Shown: positions 19,410 to 27,745, numbered from the stretch's first letter. The stretch: DNA of 64,000 nucleotides from Pantoea piersonii (GCF_003612015.1 NZ_RARB01000001.1:620001-684000); one strand, 5' to 3'. Notes: generated by a model not told the origin, from the sequence alone. Numbers and translations are program-made.

Positions 19410-20105
19410 ATGCGCGCGATCGTTCTGTTGCTGGTGCTGATAGCCGTCGGATGGTGGAGTCTGCCATGGCTGAAACAGCATTTGCCGCCCCAGTTCAACC
19501 CCTTTACGCCGCTGGCGGTCACCGATCCGCCTGGCTGGATGACGCGATATAAACTCAAGCGGCTGGCGGGCAATCCTGAAGCGTGTCTTGACGTTATGCG
19601 ACGCGCTGAGCAGGCGGGAAGGGTAACCTTTAACGCGCGTCCCGACGTGACGGGCGGCTGTCCGCTGCAAAATCCGCTGCGCATTCAGCGTTTCGGCAAG
19701 GTCAGTTTAAGCAGCAGCTTTCTCGCCAGTTGCCCGATGGCCGTCGCCAGCACCATGTATATTCTGCAAAGCCAGCAGCGTCTGGCGCATACATCCGCCT
19801 CGCCGCTGGTGCGCATCAGCCATGTCGGCAGCTATGCCTGTCGCAACGTTTATCACCGTAAAGAAGGGCGACTAAGCGAGCATGCGACCGCAGACGCCTG
19901 GGACGTCACCGGCTTTCAGTTTGCCAATGGGGAACGCGTCGATGTGGGGAAAAACTGGACGCAGCCGGAGAATAAATCCGCTCTGCTGCATCTTCTCTGG
20001 CAGGAGGGCTGTAATAATTTCGGCAACGTTTTGGGGCCGGATTATAACGCCGCGCATGCCGGCCATTTTCATTTTGGCATGCGCGGAACGGGATACTGTC
20101 GGTAA
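19410..20105 (+). CDS. Extensin-like C-terminal domain protein, exported or membrane-anchored
   Basis: This 231-residue protein has one N-terminal hydrophobic segment (residues 2-19, signal anchor or signal peptide) and then a domain of the extensin-like C (PF06904-type) family. Two clusters, SEHATADAWDVTGF (near residue 158) and HAGHFHFG (near 219), resemble the His/Asp and His zinc ligands of LAS/M15 peptidases, so a periplasmic peptidoglycan-related role is possible; this is inference. Several Cys residues suggest periplasmic disulfides. A GAGAGG site precedes ATG 19410. It nearly abuts the convergent DUF4396 gene. Confidence 0.75.
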   Translation: MRAIVLLLVLIAVGWWSLPWLKQHLPPQFNPFTPLAVTDPPGWMTRYKLKRLAGNPEACLDVMRRAEQAGRVTFNARPDVTGGCPLQNPLRIQRFGKVSLSSSFLASCPMAVASTMYILQSQQRLAHTSASPLVRISHVGSYACRNVYHRKEGRLSEHATADAWDVTGFQFANGERVDVGKNWTQPENKSALLHLLWQEGCNNFGNVLGPDYNAAHAGHFHFGMRGTGYCR

Positions 20106-20106
20106 A

Positions 20107-20781
20107 TTAGACCGCCGGGTTCAAACCGCGTTTAATCAGGAAATGATTGGCAGGCCAGGAAAATATAAATCCGGTCAGCGTAGCGAGCTGCAACATAAAC
20201 CAGAAAGCCGCCAGCAGAGGATCGATTTGTTGATTAAGCACAAATTTCAGGGCCAGACTCATAAAGAGGAAAATGCCCGCCTGATAAACCAGCAGCGGAA
20301 ACGCCTCGGTACGAAATGCTAACAGCAAGGCGCGCCAGACTGAAAGCGCGTCGCGCTGCTTAATCGCCAGAAATTGTAAAAACAGGCCGCTTATCAGCGA
20401 AATAGCGAGACAGATAATTGCCTGCATCCAGAGCGGCGTAGCGAAATGATAATGATTCAGCAGGGTGATAATCGGAAGTGTAATCAGTTCGCTAAAGATG
20501 CAGGCCGCAGCGGAAAGGGAAGTCGAAATAAATATGGTCGGCCAGCTCGCATAATGATGAATTTTTTGCGGTACTAATAGCGCAAGTTTAAGCTGACGAG
20601 AGGGTTTCCGTCCAAGATACCACCAGGCCAGCCAGCCGATGAACGGCATGTAAAGACCGGTCAGCGGCCAGATAATGTTCATTATCCCGACTGGGTGAGG
20701 ATGGCGGAAAATATCTTTCAGGATCATCAGAGCGGTACAGCCTCCTAATACCAGGAAGGGTAATGCCAGCTGATTCAACAT
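20107..20781 (-). CDS. DUF4396-like integral membrane protein
   Basis: This 224-residue protein has about six hydrophobic segments and a typical family start, in which a membrane helix leads to DIFRHPHPVGIMNIIWPLTG and GWLAWWYLGRKP. That pattern resembles DUF4396 membrane proteins; function unknown. I chose ATG 20781 (MLNQLALP), with AGGTGGG 7 bp upstream, over an in-frame TTG six codons earlier. Its His-rich segments (HPHP, KIHHY, NHYHF) could bind metal, but that is only a thought. Its stop lies 1 bp from the convergent extensin-like gene. Confidence 0.65.
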   Translation of the reverse strand: MLNQLALPFLVLGGCTALMILKDIFRHPHPVGIMNIIWPLTGLYMPFIGWLAWWYLGRKPSRQLKLALLVPQKIHHYASWPTIFISTSLSAAACIFSELITLPIITLLNHYHFATPLWMQAIICLAISLISGLFLQFLAIKQRDALSVWRALLLAFRTEAFPLLVYQAGIFLFMSLALKFVLNQQIDPLLAAFWFMLQLATLTGFIFSWPANHFLIKRGLNPAV

Positions 20782-21334
20782 AGTGTGTCCCACCTGCAAA
20801 AGTTAAAGCGCATCCGTCAAAACGGCTGAAGGCTGCCAGACGCCTGCCGGCCGTACGTAAAGGTTGTGCAAAGAGTCCGTGTTAAGCGTAGCTCCGATCG
20901 CAATACATAGAAACGCCAGGCTTATAAGCCGAGCGGCAAAAAGCGCACAGATTTTAACCTTGGGTCGCTTTTTGGCTTTAGAATAGCTTAACTCTATGTT
21001 TACAAATAAATTACGGCGCTAAACTAATTTTACTTAATAGCCATGCTGAATGGCGGTCAATGTATGCGAATTTATTGTCGTTATGCAGATTGAATCTCAT
21101 TAAGAAAAATCTTATTCTGTTTTTCCAGCCGCTATAATGCTGTGAATGGGATCACCTTTCGTGAAGCACAGGAAACACGTTTTAAGTAAAACACGCACAA
21201 CCGGACGTAACGTGGTTTTTACTTGCATGCCTGTTTTTTTCTCAATAAAACTTTTTTCTCTTATAAATTTATTTTTTTAAAATGAACAACCTCAATAACC
21301 AGACGCATCAGCGTGAGGATAACGCCGAGGCAAT
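20782..21334. other. 553-bp AT-rich region upstream of sdiA
   Basis: No protein gene of normal size is visible here. A likely sigma-70 -10 box TATAAT lies at 21133-21138, giving a leader of about 190 nt before sdiA. Inside the leader is an imperfect inverted repeat (AAGTAAAACACG at 21184-21195 against CGTGGTTTTTACTT at 21211-21224) and an 18-codon open frame ending on the sdiA start. The left half (20782-21100) shows nothing I recognise. Confidence 0.55.
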
Positions 21335-21338
21335 ATGA
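21282..21338 (+). CDS. Possible 18-codon upstream reading frame overlapping the sdiA start
   Basis: ATG 21282 opens the peptide MNNLNNQTHQREDNAEAI, whose TGA overlaps the sdiA ATG as ATGA. There is no good Shine-Dalgarno sequence before it, only an A/T-rich tract. If translated it would couple to sdiA; it may equally be chance. The peptide resembles nothing I know. Confidence 0.25.
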   Translation: MNNLNNQTHQREDNAEAI

Positions 21339-22057
21339 CTAACGACAATTATTTCGTCTGGCGCCGAGAGACGGAAAAAGAATTTCAGGCTATCACTTCA
21401 ACCGAGGAATTGAAGACGCTCATTCAGACTCAGGTAGTGTCATTAGGCTTCGATAGCTATTCCTTTCTGATTCAGCACCCTGTGCCTTTTACCCGGCCGC
21501 GTATTTTTTTGCATAGCACTTACCCGAAAGCCTGGATTAAACGCTATGAGGAAAAAAACTATTACGCTATCGATCCAGTTTTAATGCTATGCCAGCAGCC
21601 CGGACGGGGCTTAGAGTGGACGCACGACCTCTTCACTGGCGCCGGTGATTTGTGGAAAGAGGCGCAGGAGCACGGCCTGAATAGCGGTTTTTCCTGCTCC
21701 GCCATGGCATCAAATCGCGCCATTGGTATATTATCTATAGCATCCCGCCTGGCAAGCCGGACGCAACATCAGCATGTCGAGCTGGAAGTGAAACTGCACT
21801 TTCTGGCGGAACTGAGTTTGCGTTCACTTCAGCGTTTTTCTGATGATGCGCTGATGGTGCTAAAAAATGATTTCAGTCAGCGCGAGTTAGAGATTTTGAA
21901 ATGGACCGCAGAAGGGAAAACCTCGGCTGAAATTTCGCTTATTTTAGCAATTTCGCAACACACGGTGAACTTTCACCAAAAGAATATGCAAAAGCGATTT
22001 AATGTTTCCAATAAAACTCAAATTGCCTGTTATGCGGCGGCAATTGGACTGATATAG
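21335..22057 (+). CDS. sdiA: LuxR-family quorum-sensing regulator SdiA
   Basis: SdiA is an acyl-homoserine-lactone-responsive LuxR-type transcription factor. The 240-residue length equals E. coli SdiA, and the shared segments HPVPFTRP, AIDPVL and the C-terminal WTAEGKTSAEISLIL...TVNFHQKNMQK helix-turn-helix (near residues 185-228) leave little doubt. Residues 1-170 form the autoinducer-binding domain. The place in front of yecF-uvrY-uvrC is the E. coli one as well. Unlike E. coli, a LuxI-type synthase gene follows 119 bp downstream on the same strand. SD CCGAGG lies just upstream of ATG. Confidence 0.94.
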   Translation: MTNDNYFVWRRETEKEFQAITSTEELKTLIQTQVVSLGFDSYSFLIQHPVPFTRPRIFLHSTYPKAWIKRYEEKNYYAIDPVLMLCQQPGRGLEWTHDLFTGAGDLWKEAQEHGLNSGFSCSAMASNRAIGILSIASRLASRTQHQHVELEVKLHFLAELSLRSLQRFSDDALMVLKNDFSQRELEILKWTAEGKTSAEISLILAISQHTVNFHQKNMQKRFNVSNKTQIACYAAAIGLI

Positions 22058-22065
22058 AAAAAGGC

Positions 22066-22085
22066 AACTACTAAATTTAGTAGTT
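22066..22085. promoter_or_regulatory. 20-bp perfect palindrome, candidate lux-type box for the synthase gene
   Basis: AACTACTAAATTTAGTAGTT is a perfect 20-bp palindrome, 8 bp after the sdiA stop and 91 bp before the synthase start. Length and symmetry are those of LuxR-family boxes, and the ACTAC...GTAGT ends resemble the phz-box type. No T-run follows, so it is a poor terminator. That SdiA binds it is inference. Confidence 0.6.
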
Positions 22086-22176
22086 ACGTTGCCGGAAGCA
22101 GTTGTCTACCCTGCGCCGGGACTTTGCCAGGCTGGCGTAGCGTAAATCAATGCAAACATGAGGATGTCAGGGGCGC

Positions 22177-22791
22177 ATGATGAAGATAATTCAAACCCAG
22201 TTAAAGGATATGCCGTCCTCTCTGCTGGCCGAACTAGGCAGCTACCGTTATAGCGTATTTGCGCGTGGAGAAGGCTGGTCGATCCCGCCTCGTCTCAGCA
22301 CGCCGGGTCAGGAGTACGATCGTTTCGATCGTTCGGATGTGACCTGGCTGCTGGCCTGGAACGCGCGTGACGGCATCAGCGGCTGCGCGCGACTGATGCC
22401 GTGGCATGAGCCAGCCCAGAGCGAAGGGCTGGTGGTGCCGTTCAGTCACGAAAAAGTATGGGAAATGTCGCGCTTCTCGGCGAAGCTGGAACTGGATGCG
22501 GAACTGCCGTTCAACCTGTTATGGCACGCCGTGCAGCTTGCCGAACTTAATGGTATGGAGTATTTGATCAGCTCGGCGACGCCGATGCTGGAGAAGATGT
22601 TTGAGGATCACCAGGTCGCCTATGAGCCGCTTACGCCCGGTCTGATCCAGTCGGAGGACAATCTGTTCGCCATTCGTATCCCGGTCGTGCAGCCAGCGCT
22701 GGCGGAAAAGTATCGCGGCACGCGGCGCTTCAGTCCGGAAGAGGTACTGCCGTCACTGGGTGTCTCTGTGAACTGGCAGTCGCATACCTGA
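22177..22791 (+). CDS. Acyl-homoserine lactone synthase, LuxI family
   Basis: This 204-residue protein belongs to the autoinducer synthases that make N-acyl-homoserine lactones from acyl-ACP and S-adenosylmethionine. Counting from ATG 22177, the conserved Arg24, Phe28 and Trp34 fall at the same numbers as in EsaI, followed by Glu46, Asp48 and Asp51, Arg72, and Glu96 and Arg99 (WEMSRF). All catalytic positions are thus intact. An AGGGG site precedes two consecutive ATGs; the second (22180) is possible too. It lies between sdiA and yecF, related by position to the PhzI/ExpI group. Acyl chain length cannot be read from the sequence. Confidence 0.93.
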   Translation: MMKIIQTQLKDMPSSLLAELGSYRYSVFARGEGWSIPPRLSTPGQEYDRFDRSDVTWLLAWNARDGISGCARLMPWHEPAQSEGLVVPFSHEKVWEMSRFSAKLELDAELPFNLLWHAVQLAELNGMEYLISSATPMLEKMFEDHQVAYEPLTPGLIQSEDNLFAIRIPVVQPALAEKYRGTRRFSPEEVLPSLGVSVNWQSHT

Positions 22792-22796
22792 CAGCG

Positions 22797-22820
22797 CGCC
22801 CCCGCTTCGGCGCGGGGGCG
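22797..22820. terminator. GC-rich hairpin between luxI-type gene and yecF
   Basis: Arms CGCCCCCGC and GCGGGGGCG enclose a 6-nt loop between two convergent stop codons. There is no long T-run, so it may rely on hairpin strength or serve as a 3' end stabiliser. Confidence 0.55.
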
Positions 22821-22826
22821 AACGCA

Positions 22827-23051
22827 TCACTGACGATACGCAGTCTTAATCTGCTTTATGGTATTGCTGAATACTTCCGCCTGCGGCTTATCACCCAGAG
22901 TTTGCACGTAGCGTTCCATATTAATAATCACTTTTCCGGCATCCGCCTGGCCCATTCCTTTCAGAATCAGCGTCACCATCATTTTCAGACAGGCAACTTC
23001 ATCAGCCAGCTTCAGCGTGTCGTGCGAGGTAACAAATTCTTCATCGCTCAT
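22827..23051 (-). CDS. yecF: DUF2594 protein YecF
   Basis: YecF is a 74-residue soluble protein of unknown function conserved beside sdiA and uvrY. The central LADEVACLKMMVTLILKGMGQADAGKV and the end IKQIKTAYRQ match E. coli YecF, which also has 74 residues. I chose ATG 23051 (MSDEEFVTS), preceded by AAGGAGAA; the longer upstream frame has no family support. Confidence 0.93.
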   Translation of the reverse strand: MSDEEFVTSHDTLKLADEVACLKMMVTLILKGMGQADAGKVIINMERYVQTLGDKPQAEVFSNTIKQIKTAYRQ

Positions 23052-23472
23052 CGTGTTCTCCTTGGGGTTAATCGATCGTGCCGGCATGTTCCGCGCAGCC
23101 GTGCATGAGTATATCACAGCGAGCCAATTGCCTGCGAAAGCGAAGCGTAACGGCTGACGATTGCTGTACAGGATATTATTTAAAGTAGCAGTTGAATAAT
23201 TTTCACAGCCCGGCCGCGACACATTTAAGTCTATTTTTGAATTTTTAGACTGATATAATTTAAGCCATTGAAAATATTGATTAAATAAAAAGGGTAAATG
23301 AACATATTTCATCCGGTAGACATATTTTTGTACTGACTGGAAAGTGTTGATGTAAATCAGCGAATACGGTCAAACATTCGGCCCGTTGATGTTCTTTATT
23401 GCGAAAAGCAGGTATCATGCGCGCATTCAATATCAGATTTATTCCTCACTTTAGCTAGCGGAGTGTTCCCCG
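23052..23472. other. 421-bp intergenic region upstream of uvrY
   Basis: This AT-rich divergent region between yecF and uvrY holds no gene that I can support. The only distinct signal is the FNR-like site at 23347-23360; short A/T blocks around 23200-23300 may contain promoters. Confidence 0.5.
23347..23360. promoter_or_regulatory. FNR/CRP-type palindrome upstream of uvrY
   Basis: TTGATGTAAATCAG matches the FNR consensus TTGATNNNNATCAA in nine of ten defined bases, 113 bp before the uvrY start. Function is untested and a chance match is possible. Confidence 0.45.
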
Positions 23473-24132
23473 TTGATCAGTGTTCTTCTTGTTGATGACC
23501 ATGAACTGGTACGCGCCGGTATTAGACGCATACTGGAAGATATGAAAGGTCTTACGATCGCGGGAGAGGCTTGTTGCGGCGAGGACGCGGTGAAGTGGTG
23601 CCGGGCTAACCAGGTCGATGTGATTCTGATGGATATGAATATGCCGGGCATCGGCGGGCTGGAAGCGACGCGCAAAATTGTGCGCTACAACCCCGATATC
23701 AAAATTATCATGCTGACGATCCACACCGAAAATCCGCTGCCCGCCAGGGTGATGCAGGCGGGCGCAGCAGGCTATCTGAGCAAAGGTGCCGCGCCGCAGG
23801 AAGTCGTGAGCGCCATTCGTTCCGTACACGCCGGTCAGCGCTATATCGCCTCGGATATCGCGCAGCAGATGGCGCTGAGCCAGATAGAGCCGCAAAAAGC
23901 GGAATCTCCCTTCAGCTGTTTGTCGGAAAGGGAATTGCAGATTATGCTGATGATCACCAAAGGGCAAAAGGTGACGGAAATTTCCGAGCAGCTCAATCTC
24001 AGTCCTAAAACCGTTAACAGCTACCGTTATCGCATGTTCAGCAAGCTGAACATCAGCGGCGACGTAGAGTTAACGCATCTGGCCATTCGACATGGCCTGT
24101 TCAATGCGGAGCCGTTAATCAGTAGTGAGTGA
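23473..24132 (+). CDS. uvrY: Response regulator UvrY of the BarA/UvrY system
   Basis: UvrY (GacA/SirA) is the response regulator phosphorylated by BarA that activates the csrB/csrC RNAs and so shifts carbon metabolism, biofilm and motility. The 219 residues comprise a receiver domain (acidic pair Asp9-Asp10, phospho-acceptor Asp54 in [10 protein letters not shown], Lys near 104 in GYLSKGA) and a LuxR-type helix-turn-helix ([16 protein letters not shown]). The start is TTG 23473, as I recall for E. coli uvrY too. It overlaps uvrC by 8 bases. Confidence 0.96.
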   Translation: MISVLLVDDHELVRAGIRRILEDMKGLTIAGEACCGEDAVKWCRANQVDVILMDMNMPGIGGLEATRKIVRYNPDIKIIMLTIHTENPLPARVMQAGAAGYLSKGAAPQEVVSAIRSVHAGQRYIASDIAQQMALSQIEPQKAESPFSCLSERELQIMLMITKGQKVTEISEQLNLSPKTVNSYRYRMFSKLNISGDVELTHLAIRHGLFNAEPLISSE

Positions 24133-25957
24133 AGTTTTCAACGCCAAAGCCTTTCTCAGCACGGTGACCAGTCAGCCGGGCGTGTACCGCATGTACGATG
24201 CCTCGGACACCGTGATCTATGTAGGAAAAGCCAAAGATCTCAAAAAGCGCCTCAGCAGCTACTTTCGCAGCCATGTCGGCAGTCGAAAGACAGAGGTGCT
24301 GGTCAGTAACATCCATCATATAGACGTCACCGTTACGCATACCGAAACGGAAGCATTGCTGCTGGAGCATAACTACATCAAGCTCTATCAGCCGCGCTAC
24401 AACGTGCTGATGCGTGATGATAAATCCTATCCGTTTATCTTTCTCAGCGGCGATACCCACCCGCGTCTGGCCTATCATCGCGGGGCGAAACACGCTAAGG
24501 GCGAATATTTCGGGCCCTTCCCGAACGGCTACGCCGTACGCGAAACCCTGGCGCTGATGCAGAAAGTGTTTCCAATTCGCCAGTGTGAAAACAGCGTTTA
24601 CCGCAACCGCTCCAGACCCTGTCTGCAGTATCAGATTGGACGCTGCCTCGGCCCTTGCGTCGCCGGACTGGTGAGCGAAGAGGAGTATGCGCAGCAGACG
24701 GAATATGTGCGGCTGTTTCTGTCCGGCAAAGATGACCAGGTGCTGAACATGCTGGTAAAACGCATGGAAGAGGCGAGTACCGGGCTGCGTTTTGAAGAGG
24801 CGGCGCGTCTGCGCGATCAGATTCAGGCGGTGCGCCGGATCACCGAGAAGCAGTTTGTCTCTAATCAGGGCGACGATCTGGACGTAATGGGCGTAGCCTA
24901 CGACGCGGGCATGGCCTGCCTGCACGTACTCTTTATCCGACAGGGCAAGGTGCTGGGCAGCCGCAGCTACTTCCCAAAAGTTCCGGCGGATACCGAGCTG
25001 GCGGAAGTGGTGCAGACCTTTGTCGGCCAGTTTTACCTGCAGGGCAGCGAAGCGCGCACTCTGCCTGGCGACATTCTGCTGGACTTCAACCTGCCGGAAC
25101 GCGAGCTGCTCTCCGCATCGCTGAGCGAGCTGGCGGGACGCCGCGTAACGATCCAGAGCAAACCACGCGGCGATCGCGCGCGTTACCTCAAGCTGGCGCG
25201 CACCAATGCGGCGACGGCGCTGACCACGCGCCTGTCGCAGCACTCTACCATCCAGCAGCGGCTGGCGGCGCTGGCGAAGTTTCTTGAACTGGACAAAATC
25301 AACCGCATGGAGTGCTTCGATATCAGCCACACCATGGGGGAGCAGACTATCGCATCCTGCGTGGTGTTCGACGCCAACGGCCCGCTGCGCAGCGACTATC
25401 GCCGCTATAATATTGAAGGCATTACGCCTGGCGATGATTACGCGGCGATGAATCAGGTCCTGCGCCGCCGCTACGGCAAAGCGCTGGAAGAAGATAAAAT
25501 CCCTGACGTCATTCTGATTGACGGCGGCAAGGGGCAGCTTTCGCAGGCGAAGCAGGTTTTTGCCGAACTGGAGGTCGAGTGGGATAAGTCCCGGCCGATT
25601 TTACTGGGCGTGGCGAAAGGCAGCGAGCGTAAAGCGGGCCTGGAAACGCTGTTTTTCGAGGCGGAAGGCGAGGGCGTTTCTCTGCCCCCGGACTCTCCAG
25701 CGCTGCATGTGATCCAGCATATTCGTGATGACGCTCACAATCATGCAATTTCGGGCCACCGAAAAAAACGGGCGAAAGTGAAGAATACCAGCGCGCTGGA
25801 AAGCATCGAAGGCATCGGCCCGAAACGTCGCCAGCAGCTGCTTAAGTATATGGGGGGCCTGCAACCGTTGATGAACGCCACGGTTGAAGAGATCGCTAAT
25901 GTGCCCGGTATTTCGTTCGCGCTGGCGGAAAAAATATATCATTCGCTAAAACACTAG
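24125..25957 (+). CDS. uvrC: Excinuclease ABC subunit C
   Basis: UvrC makes both incisions in nucleotide excision repair together with UvrA and UvrB. The 610-residue product has an N-terminal GIY-YIG nuclease ([21 protein letters not shown], residues about 16-36), a four-Cys cluster ([25 protein letters not shown]), a UvrB-binding coiled region near residue 215, a C-terminal RNase H-like nuclease with [10 protein letters not shown], and a final helix-hairpin-helix ([16 protein letters not shown]). GTG 24125 overlaps the end of uvrY, so translation is likely coupled. Confidence 0.97.
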   Translation: MSEVFNAKAFLSTVTSQPGVYRMYDASDTVIYVGKAKDLKKRLSSYFRSHVGSRKTEVLVSNIHHIDVTVTHTETEALLLEHNYIKLYQPRYNVLMRDDKSYPFIFLSGDTHPRLAYHRGAKHAKGEYFGPFPNGYAVRETLALMQKVFPIRQCENSVYRNRSRPCLQYQIGRCLGPCVAGLVSEEEYAQQTEYVRLFLSGKDDQVLNMLVKRMEEASTGLRFEEAARLRDQIQAVRRITEKQFVSNQGDDLDVMGVAYDAGMACLHVLFIRQGKVLGSRSYFPKVPADTELAEVVQTFVGQFYLQGSEARTLPGDILLDFNLPERELLSASLSELAGRRVTIQSKPRGDRARYLKLARTNAATALTTRLSQHSTIQQRLAALAKFLELDKINRMECFDISHTMGEQTIASCVVFDANGPLRSDYRRYNIEGITPGDDYAAMNQVLRRRYGKALEEDKIPDVILIDGGKGQLSQAKQVFAELEVEWDKSRPILLGVAKGSERKAGLETLFFEAEGEGVSLPPDSPALHVIQHIRDDAHNHAISGHRKKRAKVKNTSALESIEGIGPKRRQQLLKYMGGLQPLMNATVEEIANVPGISFALAEKIYHSLKH

Positions 25958-26025
25958 CATTGAAACAGGTGAGGCAATGTAGGAACATAGGGGAAATTCT
26001 ACCCATTCCAGACAGTTACCGGCAT

Positions 26026-26574
26026 ATGCAATTTAACATTCCGACGTGTCTCACCCTGTTTCGAGTCGTCCTGATCCCTTTCTTCGTGCTGGCTTTCTAT
26101 CTGCCTTTCTACTGGGCGCCTTTCGCCACCGCGCTGATCTTTGTGATTGCCGCCGTGACCGACTGGTTTGACGGATTTCTTGCGCGCCGCTGGAAGCAAA
26201 CCACGCGCTTCGGTGCCTTTCTCGACCCGGTAGCCGATAAGGTGATGGTGGCGATTGCGCTGGTTCTGGTGGCGGAATATTTTCACTCCTGGTGGATCAC
26301 CTTACCGGCTGCAACCATGATCGCGCGTGAAATCATTATTTCCGCGCTGCGCGAATGGATGGCGGAAATTGGCAAGCGCAGCAGCGTCGCCGTCTCCTGG
26401 ATCGGCAAGGTGAAAACCACGGCGCAGATGCTGTCGCTGGTCGCGTTGCTGTGGCGTCCTGATACGACAGTTATCGCCGTAGGCGTAGTGGCGCTTTACA
26501 TCGCCGCCGTGTTAACTTTCTGGTCAATGTTTCAGTATTTAAGCGCTGCGCGTGGCGATCTGCTCGATAGCTGA
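26026..26574 (+). CDS. pgsA: Phosphatidylglycerophosphate synthase
   Basis: PgsA transfers a phosphatidyl group from CDP-diacylglycerol to glycerol-3-phosphate, the committed step to phosphatidylglycerol and cardiolipin, in the inner membrane. The 182-residue product equals E. coli in length. The CDP-alcohol phosphotransferase motif D-x2-DGxxAR-x8-GxxxDxxxD is visible as [10 protein letters not shown]...[11 protein letters not shown] chose ATG 26026 (MQFNIPT), matching the E. coli N-terminus, 68 bp after uvrC. Confidence 0.96.
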   Translation: MQFNIPTCLTLFRVVLIPFFVLAFYLPFYWAPFATALIFVIAAVTDWFDGFLARRWKQTTRFGAFLDPVADKVMVAIALVLVAEYFHSWWITLPAATMIAREIIISALREWMAEIGKRSSVAVSWIGKVKTTAQMLSLVALLWRPDTTVIAVGVVALYIAAVLTFWSMFQYLSAARGDLLDS

Positions 26575-26624
26575 TCGAAGCGACTTAAAAAGCAGCAAAC
26601 GGACGCGCTGTGAGGATAATTCTG

Positions 26625-26652
26625 TTGACTCAGTGCGTCAGGTCAGTAGAAT
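26625..26652 (+). promoter_or_regulatory. Promoter of the Gly-Cys-Leu tRNA cluster
   Basis: TTGACT (26625-26630) and TAGAAT (26647-26652) are 16 bp apart, followed by a GC-rich discriminator, about 75 bp upstream of tRNA-Gly. Confidence 0.65.
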
Positions 26653-26726
26653 GCATCGCATCGAACGGCAGCAAGGCTGCCAGAAGATAAAGAAAATCAG
26701 CAAGTTCCGTTAAATTGCTGAACAAT

Positions 26727-26802
<76 letters not shown>

Positions 26803-26842
26803 GTTTTGCAGGTCAGGATAACCTGGCGGCACAGCGGATAAA

Positions 26843-26916
26843 GGCGCGTTGGCAGAGTGGCCATGCAGCGGATTGCAAATCCGTCCACCTCGGTTCGACT
26901 CCGGGACGCGCCTCCA
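26843..26916 (+). tRNA. cysT: tRNA-Cys (anticodon GCA)
   Basis: This 74-nt cloverleaf has acceptor GGCGCGT paired with ACGCGCC, anticodon GCA in the loop TTGCAAA, and CCA encoded. It is 40 bp after tRNA-Gly, as in the glyW-cysT-leuZ operon. Confidence 0.97.
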
Positions 26917-26927
26917 CTTTACACCCT

Positions 26928-27014
26928 GCCCGGGTGGTGAAATCGGTAGACACAAGGGATTTAAAATCCCTCGGCTGTATGGCTGTGCGGGTTCAAGTCC
27001 CGCCCCGGGCACCA
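26928..27014 (+). tRNA. leuZ: tRNA-Leu (anticodon UAA)
   Basis: This 87-nt class II tRNA has acceptor GCCCGGG paired with CCCGGGC, anticodon TAA in the loop TTTAAAA and a long variable arm, with CCA encoded. It is 11 bp after tRNA-Cys. Confidence 0.97.
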
Positions 27015-27069
27015 TCTCTACCGATTAAAAATTTCGAATTAAAATAAAGCAGTAGTAAGCAATGTCGTG

Positions 27070-27092
27070 ACCGCCTTCAGGGCGGTTTTTTT
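27070..27092 (+). terminator. Terminator of the tRNA cluster
   Basis: Hairpin CCGCC-TTCAG-GGCGG followed by seven T residues, 56 bp after tRNA-Leu. Confidence 0.9.
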
Positions 27093-27107
27093 GTGCCCGC
27101 CTGTCAG

Positions 27108-27136
27108 ACAAAAAACCCGGCGTTAACCGGGTTTTA
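27108..27136 (-). terminator. Terminator of the small lipoprotein gene
   Basis: On the minus strand the arms AACCCGG and CCGGGTT enclose a 6-nt loop and are followed by a T-run. It lies directly after the stop of the lipoprotein gene. Confidence 0.8.
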
Positions 27137-27139
27137 TCG

Positions 27140-27310
27140 TTAAGACTGCGGCTGTCCCACAGGGCCTGAGCCCAGCGTGCCGCCCGGCGACGCCTGGCCG
27201 CTTGGCGCATGAGGACGGCCATCCGATTTAACCGCATCGCTCCGGTGCATACAGCCCGCCAGTGCCAGCACGGCCAGCGTAATGCAGATCCCTTTTTTCA
27301 CGTTATTCAT
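27140..27310 (-). CDS. Small putative lipoprotein (56 residues)
   Basis: ATG 27310 opens a 56-residue product with a positively charged start (MNNVKKG), a hydrophobic stretch and the lipobox LALAGC, so cysteine 20 would be lipidated. The mature part is only 37 residues, rich in Gly, Pro and Ser (HAPSGQASPGGTLGSGP), which suggests a flexible periplasmic peptide. GAGGTGG lies about 8 bases upstream and a terminator follows the stop, so the unit looks complete. I recognise no family. Confidence 0.7.
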   Translation of the reverse strand: MNNVKKGICITLAVLALAGCMHRSDAVKSDGRPHAPSGQASPGGTLGSGPVGQPQS

Positions 27311-27540
27311 CGTTGCCACCTCATTCTCCGGTATTGAAAAAGAAAGTATAAAAACGCAATGAAATTAAAGCGTAGCAGGCTGTCGCCAACGCACCAGTCG
27401 CAAAGTCTTAAATTCCGTCAGGCTGAAAAATTTGACCCGCCTCTCATCTGATGCAGCCTGGGGTGCAAATCCAGGCGGTATGCGATACTTTCACGCCTCA
27501 ATAACGCGGCACGGGCCGCGGTGATACAGAAGGAAGCGAG

Positions 27541-27744
27541 ATGCAGGGCGTCGTGAAGTTTATTAAAGGCTGTCTACTGTTTTCCCTGCTGTGGGGCCTG
27601 TTTATGTGGTTCTGCTTCTGGCAAAAAGAGGGAATGGAGATGGGGATGGCGATCGTAAAAAGCCTCTACGCAGGCGTTATCTATCAGGCAATGACGACGA
27701 TGGTTGCACGCTATAAGGCTCGTCGCCAGGCTAAACCGCTTTAA
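27541..27744 (+). CDS. Small membrane protein (67 residues), unknown
   Basis: A good ribosome site (GAAGGAAG) precedes ATG 27541. The 67-residue product has one clear hydrophobic helix (about residues 9-27, aromatic-rich LFMWFCFW), a second weaker one (about 36-53) and a basic tail (ARYKARRQAK), which suggests a small inner-membrane protein with both ends inside. It stands alone between the tRNA region and the convergent SulP gene. No family recognised. Confidence 0.6.
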   Translation: MQGVVKFIKGCLLFSLLWGLFMWFCFWQKEGMEMGMAIVKSLYAGVIYQAMTTMVARYKARRQAKPL

Positions 27745-27745
27745 C

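Noticed and set aside
24119-25330. 403-residue open frame antisense to uvrC
   Set aside because: It runs fully opposite a certain gene, has no ribosome site and no family pattern; long antisense frames are common in GC-rich coding DNA.
27384-27476. 30-codon frame upstream of the small membrane protein
   Set aside because: There is no ribosome site and no recognisable feature; it is as short as chance frames in this region.
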